Assembly (NCBI GenBank): GCA_016869515.1
Contig: VGDZ01000021.1
Span: 1 to 44,798 of the forward strand
Origin: Alphaproteobacteria bacterium
Lineage (GTDB): Bacteria > Pseudomonadota > Alphaproteobacteria > VGDZ01
DNA: 44,798 nt
Reading direction: 5' to 3'
The notes below the pieces were generated by a model. The model had not been told where the DNA came from, did no database searches, and saw only the letters and a program-made list of their open reading frames with translations. Positions 31,348-39,458 of this stretch are shown here, piece by piece; position 1 is the first letter of the stretch; each line of letters begins with the position of its first letter. Position numbers and translations under genes: made by a program.

Positions 31348-32663
31348 CCCGCCGGGATCCGGCGATGGATCGCGGGGCGCGGCGCGGGCGGCCGGTCGGC
31401 CAAGGTTACGGCCGCACCGATTTCGGCCGCGGCCCGCTCGGCCCCGGCCTCGTCCGCGGCGTGAACGAAGCAATAAGGCTCGCCCGCCGCAAGCCTGGTC
31501 CCGGCTGGCCGGATATCGGAAAGGCCCACAGCGGGGTCGATACGATCGCCCGCCCGCCTGCGGCCGCCGCCCATTTCCACCACCGCCAGCCCGATGCGGC
31601 GCGTATCGACGGCGGCGACAAATCCGGCGCGCGGGACCGTGCAGGGCCGGATCGCGCCGGCGCGCGGCAAATAGGAATCCATCCGCTCGACAAAATCCTT
31701 GGGGCCGCCCTGCGCCGCCACCATGCGCCCGAAGATTTCCAGCGGCTTGCCGCCGGCAAATGCGTCCATGGCGCGCTTGCGGCCCTGCTCGGCCGTCGCC
31801 GCCAACCCGCCCAGCGCCAGCGCCTCGCCGGCCAAGGCCAAGGTGATCTCGCGCAAGCGCGGTTCGGCCCGCCCGCGCAGGAAATCGACCGCCTCGCCGA
31901 CCTCCAGCGCGTTGCCGGCGGCGCGGCCCAGCGGCTGGTCCATGTCGGTGATCAGCGCCACGATCGGCAGCCCCGCGCCGGTTGCGACCTCGACCAGGCC
32001 TTCGGCCAGTTCCCGGGCCATCGCCATCTCGGCGGCGAACGCGCCCGAGCCGGTCTTGACGTCCATCACCAGCGCGCCGATGCCGGCCGCCAGTTTCTTG
32101 GACAGGATCGAGGCGACGATCAACGGGATCGATTCGACCGTGGCGGTGACGTCGCGCACGGCATAAAGCGCGCGATCGGCCGGCGCGATGTCGGCTCCGG
32201 CGCCGACGATGGCGCAGCCGATCTCGGCCACGATCCGGGAGAGCCCGGCGGGATCGAGATCGGTGCGCAGGCCGGGTATCGATTCGAGCTTGTCGAGCGT
32301 GCCCCCGGTATGGCCGAGCCCCCGCCCCGACAGCATCGGCACATAGGCGCCGCAAGCCGCCAGGAGCGGCGCCAGCATGAGGCTGATCTTGTCGCCGACG
32401 CCGCCGGTCGAATGCTTGTCGATCACCGGACCGGGCAGCTTGGCGCCGCGCCAATCCAGCACCCGGCCCGAACGGGTCATGGCTTGGGTCAGCGCCACGC
32501 TTTCGGACCTATCCATGCCGCGCAGGAAAATCGCCATGGCCAGGGCCGCGATCTGGCCCTCGCTCCACGAGCCATCCGCGATCCCGGCCACGGCCGCCAC
32601 GATCGCCTCGGGCGCCAGCACGCCGCCGTCGCGCTTTTGGCGGATGATTTCCTGGGGCAGCAC
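31344..32663 (-). CDS. deoA: Thymidine/pyrimidine-nucleoside phosphorylase
   Basis: This 439-residue enzyme phosphorolyses thymidine and deoxyuridine to base plus deoxyribose-1-phosphate. The family signature is intact: DKHSTGGVGDKISL, then SGRGLGHTGGTLDKLES and VMDVKTGSGAFA. The start is GTG 32663 (MLPQEIIRQKRDGG), 7 bases after the punA stop. Whether it also accepts uridine (Pdp-type) is not decidable. It feeds the deoxyribose branch that ends with DeoC in the same operon. Confidence 0.95.
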   Translation of the reverse strand: MLPQEIIRQKRDGGVLAPEAIVAAVAGIADGSWSEGQIAALAMAIFLRGMDRSESVALTQAMTRSGRVLDWRGAKLPGPVIDKHSTGGVGDKISLMLAPLLAACGAYVPMLSGRGLGHTGGTLDKLESIPGLRTDLDPAGLSRIVAEIGCAIVGAGADIAPADRALYAVRDVTATVESIPLIVASILSKKLAAGIGALVMDVKTGSGAFAAEMAMARELAEGLVEVATGAGLPIVALITDMDQPLGRAAGNALEVGEAVDFLRGRAEPRLREITLALAGEALALGGLAATAEQGRKRAMDAFAGGKPLEIFGRMVAAQGGPKDFVERMDSYLPRAGAIRPCTVPRAGFVAAVDTRRIGLAVVEMGGGRRRAGDRIDPAVGLSDIRPAGTRLAAGEPYCFVHAADEAGAERAAAEIGAAVTLADRPPAPRPAIHRRIPAG

Positions 32664-32670
32664 GACGCGC

Positions 32671-33465
32671 CTAGAGGCCGGCGACGAAAGTCTCGACCAG
32701 CCGCGCCACCGCGCTCGATCCGCGCCGGGCGGCGGCCAAGGTCTCGGCGTGGCTGAGCGTGCCCTTGCCGATGCCGGCGCCGAAATTGGTCACCAGCGAC
32801 AGCGCCGCGACCCGAAGCCCGCAATGGCGCGCCAGGATGGCCTCGGCCACGGTCGACATGCCGGCCAGATCGGCGCCCAGCAGGCGCGCCGCGCGTATCT
32901 CGGCCGGGGTCTCGAATTGCGGGCCGGGAAACCAGGCATAGATGCCATCGACTAGGCGGACCCCGGCTTGGCGCGCCGCCGCCTTGAGCCGCCGGCGCAG
33001 TTCGGGATCGTAGACCGCGGTTTGATCGACGAAACGCGCGTCGTCGCGTTCGCCGATCAAGGGCGAAAGGCCGGCCCAGGCGATGTGGTCGGTAACCATC
33101 GCGATCGCGCCCGGCTTGGCCCAGGGCCGCAAGCCGCCGGCGGAATTGGTCAACAGCAGGATTTCGCAGCCCAAGGCCCGCAGGGCGCGGACCGGCGCCT
33201 TCATGGCGTCGGCGCGGCCGCGCTCGTAATAATGTTCGCGCCCTTGCAGCACCGCGACCGGCTTGCCGGCGACCCGGCCCAGCACCAGCGTGCCGGAATG
33301 GCCCGAAACCGTGGGACGCGGGAATCCCGCCAGCTTGGAATAGGGGATGGCGATTGGATCGGCGATGCGCTCGACCAACCCGGCCAGCCCCGATCCCAGC
33401 ACGATGCCGATGCGCGGCGCGAAGCCCGGCGCGAGACGGCGGATTTGCGCGATGGCGGTTTTCAT
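32671..33465 (-). CDS. punA: Purine nucleoside phosphorylase (trimeric, PunA type)
   Basis: This 264-residue enzyme cleaves purine (deoxy)nucleosides with phosphate. The phosphate-binding and active-site motifs are GIVLGSGLAGL (20-30), SGHSGTLVLG (H56), QGREHYYERG (R76, H78), TNSAGGL, the base-binding Glu in FPGPQFETPAE and the late VTNFGAGI. It is of the high-molecular-weight purine family typical of bacteria with PunA/XapA. ATG 33465 overlaps the cdd stop by 4 bases. Confidence 0.94.
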   Translation of the reverse strand: MKTAIAQIRRLAPGFAPRIGIVLGSGLAGLVERIADPIAIPYSKLAGFPRPTVSGHSGTLVLGRVAGKPVAVLQGREHYYERGRADAMKAPVRALRALGCEILLLTNSAGGLRPWAKPGAIAMVTDHIAWAGLSPLIGERDDARFVDQTAVYDPELRRRLKAAARQAGVRLVDGIYAWFPGPQFETPAEIRAARLLGADLAGMSTVAEAILARHCGLRVAALSLVTNFGAGIGKGTLSHAETLAAARRGSSAVARLVETFVAGL

Positions 33466-33854
33466 TTCAGGTGATCCGGTCCGAAGGCCAACGGCAACAG
33501 CGCGCCCAGCGTCGTGCTGCGGCGTATCCCGCGCCCGTCGCACAGATGGACGGTCAAGCCGTCGTCGGCGAATTCGCGCAGGCGCTGGCGGCAGCCGCCG
33601 CAGGGGACGATGGTCTCGGCGCCCTCGCCCATGACCAGCGCCTCGGCGATGCGGCGTTCGCCGTCCAGCACCATGGCGGCGACGGCGCCGGTCTCGGCGC
33701 ATTGCCCTTGCGGATAGGCCGCGTTCTCGACATTGCAGCCGGCATAGATTTTGCCGTTGGCGCCGCGCAAGGCGGCCCCGACCTTGAACTTGGAATAGGG
33801 CGCATAGGCCCGCTCCATCGCCGCGCGCGCCGCCTGCAGCAAATCCTCGCTCAT
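33462..33854 (-). CDS. cdd: Cytidine deaminase
   Basis: This 130-residue homotetramer-type enzyme converts (deoxy)cytidine to (deoxy)uridine. Zinc ligands C52, C85 and C88 and catalytic E54 are visible in QCAETGA and PCGGCRQ. The N-terminal APYSKFKVGAAL and NVENAAYPQGQ are standard. It overlaps the upstream permease and the downstream punA by 4 bases each, so it is tightly coupled to import and phosphorolysis. Confidence 0.96.
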   Translation of the reverse strand: MSEDLLQAARAAMERAYAPYSKFKVGAALRGANGKIYAGCNVENAAYPQGQCAETGAVAAMVLDGERRIAEALVMGEGAETIVPCGGCRQRLREFADDGLTVHLCDGRGIRRSTTLGALLPLAFGPDHLK

Positions 33855-34765
33855 GTGCGGTCCTTGACATAGGGCACGCCGATGGCCCGGGGGGCCACCG
33901 CCTTGCCGATGAAGCCCGCCAGCAGGATCACGGTCAAGGCGTAGGGCAGCGCCTGGACAAGCTGCACCGGAACCTCGCCGATGCCGGCGATGGCGACGCC
34001 CTGCAGGCGGATCGCCACCGCATCCAGCAGCCCGAACATCAGGCAGGCACCGAGCGTCGGCCAGGGCCGCCACTTGCCGAAGATCATCGCCGCCAGCGCG
34101 ATATAGCCCTGGCCCGCGCTCATGTCGCGGCTGAAGCCGGCGTTCTGGGCGATCGCCAGATAGGTCCCGGCGATGCCGGTCAGCACGCCGCCGATCAGCA
34201 CCGCGCGATAGCGCAAGCCCTCGACCGAAATGCCGGCGGTGTCGACCGCCTGCGGGTTCTCGCCGACCGCGCGCAGCCGCAGCCCGAAGCGCGTTCCGCC
34301 CAGAACCCACGCCACCAGCGGCACCAGCCCAAGCGCGAAATAGACCATCAGGTTGTGGCCCAGCCACACCGGCATGAAGCGCGCCTCGGGCGGCAATTGC
34401 GGGGTCTGGCCGCCGCGCTGGAACCAGGCCATGCCGAGGACGATGGTCAGCCCCGAAACCAGGATGTTGATGGCGACGCCGCTGACCACCTGGTCGCCCT
34501 TGTGGGTGATGCAGGCGAAACCGTGCACCCCCGACAACATGACCGCGGTCAGGATTCCGGCCCCCAACCCCGCCCAGGCCGAACCCGACACCGCCGCCAT
34601 CGCCGCGGCTGAGAAAGCGGCGGCCAGCATCTTGCCTTCGAGGCCGATGTCGATCACGCCCGAACGCTCGGACACGAGGCCGGCCATGGCGCAGAGAATC
34701 AGTGGCGTCGCCACCCGCAAGGTCGCGCCCAGCGTCGACAGCAGCGGGACCAGCAATTCGTCCAT
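33851..34765 (-). CDS. Nucleoside ABC transporter permease (second)
   Basis: This 304-residue permease of the branched-chain/ribose-type family (YufQ/NupC-like) has about eight to nine helices. The blocks VSERSGVIDIGLEGKMLAAA near the N-terminus and SAGQGYIALAAMIFGKWRP in the C-terminal half are characteristic of permeases paired with BMP-type binding proteins. Its start shares an A with the first permease stop (TGATG), and its stop overlaps cdd. Confidence 0.92.
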   Translation of the reverse strand: MDELLVPLLSTLGATLRVATPLILCAMAGLVSERSGVIDIGLEGKMLAAAFSAAAMAAVSGSAWAGLGAGILTAVMLSGVHGFACITHKGDQVVSGVAINILVSGLTIVLGMAWFQRGGQTPQLPPEARFMPVWLGHNLMVYFALGLVPLVAWVLGGTRFGLRLRAVGENPQAVDTAGISVEGLRYRAVLIGGVLTGIAGTYLAIAQNAGFSRDMSAGQGYIALAAMIFGKWRPWPTLGACLMFGLLDAVAIRLQGVAIAGIGEVPVQLVQALPYALTVILLAGFIGKAVAPRAIGVPYVKDRT

Positions 34766-35865
34766 CAGCCGCTCCCGCGCGCGAACAGCCGCTCGAAACT
34801 CGGCCGCAGCCAATAGGCCAAGGCGCCGGAAAACAGGATCACCAGGCCCTGGATCACCACCACCATTTCGCGGGTGATGCTGGGAATTTCGAACGCCAGT
34901 TCGGCGCCGCCCTGCTGCAGCGCGCCAAACAGCAGCGCCGCCAGGCCGACGCCGATGGGATGGTTGCGGCCCATCAACGCCACGGCGATGCCGGTGAAGC
35001 CGGCGCCGGCGACGAAATTGAGGAACAGGCGATGATGCACGCCGAGAATCTCGTTCAGCCCAGCCAGGCCGGCCAGCGCCCCCGACAGGCACAAGCTGGC
35101 CACCACCACCCGCCGCGAGCGAATGCCGGCATAGACCGCCGCGCGCTCGGAATGGCCGACCGCGCGCAGCTCGTAACCCAGGGGCGTATGCCAGAGGAAC
35201 AGCCATACTCCAATTCCGGCGGCGACGGCGATGACGATCGACAGGTTGAGCGGGGTGTGGCCGACCTTGATCCCGACCATGCCCAACACCTCGTGCATCA
35301 TCGGCAGGCGCGCGGCCGGCGCGAATTCGCGGCTTTCGGCCGCCATCGAGCCGGGCGCGATCAACACGTTGACCATCAGATAGACTATTAGCGCCGCCGC
35401 CAGGAAATTGAACATGATGGTGGTGATGACGATATGGCTGCCGCGATAGGCCTGCAGCCAGGCCGGGATCGCGGCCCAGGCCGCGCCGAACAGCGCCGCC
35501 AGGGCAAGCCCGATCGGCGCCAGCAGCCAGCCGGGCAAGAGACGGTCCAGGGCCAGCATCGCCAGGCCGACGCCCAGGCCGCCGATATAGGCCTGGCCTT
35601 CGCCGCCGATGTTGAACAGGCCGGCATGGAAGGCGACCGCCACCGCCAATCCGGTGAAGACGTAGTTGGTGGCGTAGTAGAGCGTGTAGCCGATGGCTTC
35701 GCCTTGTCCCAGGGCGCCGGTCACCATGATGCGAATCGCCCGCCACGGGCTTTCGCCGATCGCCAGCACGATCAGCCCGGCCACACCCAGCGCCAGCGCG
35801 ACATTGCAGGCGGGAATCAGGCCGACATCGACCCACCGCGGCAGGCCGGCCGGACGCGCGCTCAT
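34765..35865 (-). CDS. Nucleoside ABC transporter permease (first)
   Basis: This 366-residue permease (YufP/NupB-like) has the paired-family blocks FHAGLFNIGGEGQAYIGGL and FLNFVAGAGFTGIAVALMG. The N-terminal helix is preceded by a short cytoplasmic leader (MSARPAGLPRW). ATG 35865 overlaps the ATPase stop (ATGA). It forms a heterodimer with the following permease. Confidence 0.92.
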   Translation of the reverse strand: MSARPAGLPRWVDVGLIPACNVALALGVAGLIVLAIGESPWRAIRIMVTGALGQGEAIGYTLYYATNYVFTGLAVAVAFHAGLFNIGGEGQAYIGGLGVGLAMLALDRLLPGWLLAPIGLALAALFGAAWAAIPAWLQAYRGSHIVITTIMFNFLAAALIVYLMVNVLIAPGSMAAESREFAPAARLPMMHEVLGMVGIKVGHTPLNLSIVIAVAAGIGVWLFLWHTPLGYELRAVGHSERAAVYAGIRSRRVVVASLCLSGALAGLAGLNEILGVHHRLFLNFVAGAGFTGIAVALMGRNHPIGVGLAALLFGALQQGGAELAFEIPSITREMVVVIQGLVILFSGALAYWLRPSFERLFARGSG

Positions 35866-37430
35866 GCCGCCTGCGCCGTGCCCTGGGCGCCGGCCATCAG
35901 CAGGCCGATCTTGCGTTCGTCGGCCTCGGCGCGATCGAGTTGGCCGGCGATCCGTCCGCCGCACATCACCAGGATTCGATCCGACAGCGAGAGGATTTCC
36001 TCCAGCTCGACCGAGACCAGCAGCACCGCGCAGCCGGCATCGCGCCGCTCGATCAGGCGGCGGTGCACGAATTCGATCGCGCCGATGTCGAGGCCCCGGG
36101 TCGGCTGCCCGGCCAGGAGGATCTTGGGTTCGCGATTGAGTTCCCGTCCCAGAATAAGCTTCTGCTGGTTGCCGCCCGAAAACCCCGCCGACCGCAGTTT
36201 GGGATCGCGCGGTCGGACGTCGTAGCGCTCCATCACGCCGGCGCAATGGCGGGACATGGCTGGCTGATCGCTGAACGGCCCGCGGACATAGGCTGGATCG
36301 CGCTGATAGCCCAGCACCGAGGATTCGGTGGCGGCGAAGGCCGTCACCAGCCCCAGCCGATGGCGGTCCTCGGGCACATGGGCCAGGCCGAGCGCCCGCA
36401 TCGCGGCGGGATCGGCCGGCGCTTCGGCCGTGACGACGCGGTCTCCGACCGTCAATCGTCCGGACTCGAGCGGCCGAATGCCCGACAAGACTTCCAGCAA
36501 TTCGGTCTGGCCGTTGCCGGACACGCCGGCGACGCCGACGATCTCGCCCGCGCGCAACTCGAACGAGACCTCGTCCAGCCGCACCACGCCGCGACCGTCG
36601 CGCACCCGCAGATGCTCGGCCTTGAGCAGCACGGGGCCCGGCCGGCAGGGCGCGATGGCGAAATCCAGCCGCACCTTGCGCCCGACCATCAGCTCGGCCA
36701 GTTCCTCGATCGTGGTCGCGGCGGTATCGCGTTCTGCCACGACCGCGCCAGCACGCATCACCACCACGCGGTCGGTCACTGCCATGATCTCGCGCAGCTT
36801 GTGGGTGATCAGGATCACCGTCGTGCCGCGCGCCTTGAGGGTCCTGAGGATGCGGAACAGCTGCTCGGTCTCGGCCGGCGTCAACACGCCAGTCGGCTCG
36901 TCGAGGATCAGGATTTCGGCGCCGCGATAGAGCGCCTTGAGAATCTCGACCCGCTGCTGGGCGCCGACCGGCAGATCGCCGACCAGGGCATCCGGATCGA
37001 CGCCCAGGCCGTAATCGCGCTCGAGGCGCTCGAGCGTGGCGCGGCCCGCGCGCAAACCGGCCGCCAGGACCGCGCCGCCTTCGGCCCCAAGCATGACGTT
37101 TTCCAGCACGGTGAAGGTGTCGACCAGCATGAAATGCTGGTGAACCATGCCGATGCCAAGGGCGATGGCGTCGCTGGAATTGCGGATGCTGACCGGCCGG
37201 CCGCGGATTCGGATCTCGCCGGCATCGGCGGCGTAGAAGCCGTAGAGGATGCTCATCAGCGTCGACTTGCCGGCGCCGTTCTCGCCGACGATGCCGGCGA
37301 TCGATCCGCGCGCGATGGTCAAGTCGACCGCGCGATTGGCGTGGACCGCGCCGAAACGCTTGTCGATGCCGATCAAGGAAACCGCCGGCGGGACGATCCC
37401 CGCCGGCGGTTCCGCCGCTAGTGCCGCCAC
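35862..37430 (-). CDS. Nucleoside/sugar-type ABC transporter ATPase with two nucleotide-binding domains
   Basis: This 522-residue double ATPase is of the RbsA/YufO class. Domain 1 has Walker A GENGAGKST (50-58), Q-loop VHQHFM, a degenerate signature LPVGAQQR and Walker B ILILDEPT. Domain 2 has a degenerate P-loop GVSGNGQTE, the signature FSGGNQQK and a Walker B with Ala-Gly (ILLAGQPTRGLD), lacking the usual acidic pair. This asymmetry is normal for the family. I used the GTG at 37430, 4 bases after the binding-protein stop; a TTG further in (at SLIGIDKRFG) is possible, because a strong hairpin occupies the first 20 codons. Confidence 0.93.
   Translation of the reverse strand: MAALAAEPPAGIVPPAVSLIGIDKRFGAVHANRAVDLTIARGSIAGIVGENGAGKSTLMSILYGFYAADAGEIRIRGRPVSIRNSSDAIALGIGMVHQHFMLVDTFTVLENVMLGAEGGAVLAAGLRAGRATLERLERDYGLGVDPDALVGDLPVGAQQRVEILKALYRGAEILILDEPTGVLTPAETEQLFRILRTLKARGTTVILITHKLREIMAVTDRVVVMRAGAVVAERDTAATTIEELAELMVGRKVRLDFAIAPCRPGPVLLKAEHLRVRDGRGVVRLDEVSFELRAGEIVGVAGVSGNGQTELLEVLSGIRPLESGRLTVGDRVVTAEAPADPAAMRALGLAHVPEDRHRLGLVTAFAATESSVLGYQRDPAYVRGPFSDQPAMSRHCAGVMERYDVRPRDPKLRSAGFSGGNQQKLILGRELNREPKILLAGQPTRGLDIGAIEFVHRRLIERRDAGCAVLLVSVELEEILSLSDRILVMCGGRIAGQLDRAEADERKIGLLMAGAQGTAQAA
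37377..37413 (-). promoter_or_regulatory. Strong hairpin at the ATPase start, after the binding-protein genes
   Basis: AACCGCCGGCGGG (37380-37392) and CCCGCCGGCGGTT (37399-37411) form a perfect 13-bp stem with a 6-base loop, extended by GGA/TCC across a one-base bulge. On the transcribed strand the stem is followed by TTTCCTTG. It lies just after the second binding-protein gene, at the 5' end of the ATPase frame. That is a position suited to reducing expression of the membrane components relative to the binding proteins. Confidence 0.65.
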
Positions 37431-37434
37431 CAGC

Positions 37435-38424
37435 TCAGTTCGGGCAGGCGTTGTTGCTCATGTAGTCGTGGACCGCGATCTTGCCGCCGACGATGTCGGC
37501 CTTGGTCTGGTCGATCCGCGTCTTCATCGCCGCCGTCACCAGCTTTTCGTTGTGCTGGTCCAGCGCCCAGTCGACGCCGCCTTCCTTGAGGCCCAGCACC
37601 CGAATGCCCGATTTCCAATTGCCGTCCTTGGCCGCCTTGAAGCTTTCGTAGGCCGCCAAGTCGACCCGCTTGACCATCGAGGTCAGCATGGTGCCGGGAT
37701 GGAGGTGGTTCTGGTTGGAATCGACGCCGATGGCCAGCCTGCCGCGATCCTTGGCCGCCTGATAGACGCCGACGCCGGTGCCGCCGGCGGCGGCATAGAT
37801 CACGTCGGCGCCGCGATCGAACTGGCCCTTGGCCAATTCGCCGCCGCGACCGGGATCGTTCCAGGCTGCCGGCGTGGTGCCGGTCATGTTGGCCAGCACC
37901 TCGACATTGGGGTTGACGAACTTGGCGCCTTTCTCGTAGCCGCACTGGAACCGCCGGATCAGCGGGATGTCCATGCCGCCGACGAAGCCGACCTTGCCGG
38001 TCTTCGACGCCAGCGCCGCCAGCGCGCCGACCAGGAACGAGCCTTCGTGCTCCTTGAACAGCACCGATTGGACGTTGGGCAGCTCGACCACGCTGTCGAT
38101 CAGGGTGAAGCGGATGTTGGGAAACTCGCCCGCCACCTTCTTGACCGCGTTGCCCTGGCTGAAGCCGACGCCAATGATCGGGTTCTGGCCGCGTTGGGCG
38201 AAGCGGCGATGGGCTTGCTCGAACTGGGTCTCGTTGGTGACCTCGAAATCGGCCACCGCGACGCCGCTGTCCCGGGTGAAGCGGGTGACGCCGTTGACCA
38301 CGCCCTCGTTGAACGACTTGTCGAACTTGCCGCCCATGTCGAACACCACCGCCGGCTTGAGCTCCTGGCCCTGGGCCGTGGCGGCGAAAGCGATCAGGCC
38401 GATCGCCAAACCGATGCTACGCAT
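37435..38424 (-). CDS. BMP-family (Med/PnrA-type) nucleoside-binding protein, copy 2
   Basis: This 329-residue periplasmic binding protein has a signal peptide ending near ATAQG and no lipobox cysteine. Family blocks include DMGGKFDKSFNE, GVGFSQGNAV, FKEHEGSFLVGALAAL, VGFVGGMDIPLIRRFQCGYE and AIGVDSNQNHLHPGTMLTSM. Two cysteines (in RFQCGYE and at the C-terminal NNACPN) are shared with the neighbour and could form a disulfide. Homologues bind purine or pyrimidine nucleosides. It is a diverged tandem duplicate of the preceding gene. Confidence 0.93.
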   Translation of the reverse strand: MRSIGLAIGLIAFAATAQGQELKPAVVFDMGGKFDKSFNEGVVNGVTRFTRDSGVAVADFEVTNETQFEQAHRRFAQRGQNPIIGVGFSQGNAVKKVAGEFPNIRFTLIDSVVELPNVQSVLFKEHEGSFLVGALAALASKTGKVGFVGGMDIPLIRRFQCGYEKGAKFVNPNVEVLANMTGTTPAAWNDPGRGGELAKGQFDRGADVIYAAAGGTGVGVYQAAKDRGRLAIGVDSNQNHLHPGTMLTSMVKRVDLAAYESFKAAKDGNWKSGIRVLGLKEGGVDWALDQHNEKLVTAAMKTRIDQTKADIVGGKIAVHDYMSNNACPN

Positions 38425-38461
38425 GTCTCTCTCCCTTGGTTTGCCTTGCCTAGCCGCGGCC

Positions 38462-39448
38462 TCACGCGCCGCAGCGGTTGTTGCTCATGTAGTCGTGAAC
38501 CGTGATCTTGCCGGCGACGATGTCGGCCTTGGCCGCTTCGACCTTGGCCTTCATCTCGGCGCCGATCAGGCCGGCATTGTGCCGGTCCAGCGCCCAATCG
38601 ACCCCGCCTTCCTTGAGGCCCAGCACCCGCACGCCGGCCTTCCAGCTGCCGTCGCGGGCGGCCTTGAAGCTTTCGTAGGTCGCCAGATCGACCCGCTTCA
38701 GCATCGAGGTCAGCACGCTGCCGGGGTGAAGGTGGTTCTGATTGGAATCGACGCCGATCGAAAGCTTGCCGCGATCCTTGGCGGCCTGCAGCACGCCCAG
38801 ACCGGTGGTGCCGGCGGCGGCGTAGATCACGTCGGCGCCGCGGTCGATCTGGCCGCGGGCCAGCTCGGCGCCGCGCGCGGGATCGGTCCACGCCGCCGGC
38901 GTGCTGCCGGTCATGTTCTGGATCAGCTCGATGCGCGGATTGGCGTGGCGCGCGCCCTGTTCGTAGCCGCAGGCGAATTTGCGGATCAACGGGATGTCCA
39001 TGCCGCCGACGAAGCCGATCTTGCCGCTTTTCGCCGCCAGCGCCGCCGCCATGCCGACCAGGAACGAGCCTTCGTGCTCCTTGAACAGCACCGATTGCAC
39101 GTTGGGCAGGTCGACCACGCTGTCGATCACGGTGAAGCGCAGCGCCGGGAACTCCTTGGCCACGGTCGTCACCGCCGCGGTCTGAAGAAATCCCACGCCG
39201 ACGATCGGATTGGCCGGCAGGCGGGCGAAACGCCGATGCGCCTGCTCGAACTGGGCCTCGTTCGACACCACGAAGTCGCGGTAGTCGATGCCGGTCTCGG
39301 TCTTGAAGCGCTCGGCGCCGCGATAGGCCGCTTCGTTGAACGAGCCGTCGAACTTTTCGCCCATCGAATAGACCACCGCCGGCGCGATCTGGGCCGCGGC
39401 CGTTCCCGCCGCCAGCACCAATGCCATTGTCGCCATTGTCTGCCGCAT
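38462..39448 (-). CDS. BMP-family (Med/PnrA-type) nucleoside-binding protein, copy 1
   Basis: This 328-residue protein has a signal peptide (1-19, ending GTAAAQ). The core follows copy 2 closely: SMGEKFDGSFNE, LPNVQSVLFKEHEGSFLVG, IGFVGGMDIPLIRKFACGYE, IGVDSNQNHLHPGSVLTSM and HDYMSNNRCGA. Roughly two-thirds of positions look identical by eye. A GAGG ribosome-binding site precedes ATG 39448. Keeping two binding proteins for one permease suggests the system covers two ligand ranges, for instance purine and pyrimidine nucleosides. Confidence 0.93.
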   Translation of the reverse strand: MRQTMATMALVLAAGTAAAQIAPAVVYSMGEKFDGSFNEAAYRGAERFKTETGIDYRDFVVSNEAQFEQAHRRFARLPANPIVGVGFLQTAAVTTVAKEFPALRFTVIDSVVDLPNVQSVLFKEHEGSFLVGMAAALAAKSGKIGFVGGMDIPLIRKFACGYEQGARHANPRIELIQNMTGSTPAAWTDPARGAELARGQIDRGADVIYAAAGTTGLGVLQAAKDRGKLSIGVDSNQNHLHPGSVLTSMLKRVDLATYESFKAARDGSWKAGVRVLGLKEGGVDWALDRHNAGLIGAEMKAKVEAAKADIVAGKITVHDYMSNNRCGA

Positions 39449-39458
39449 CGCCGCCTCG

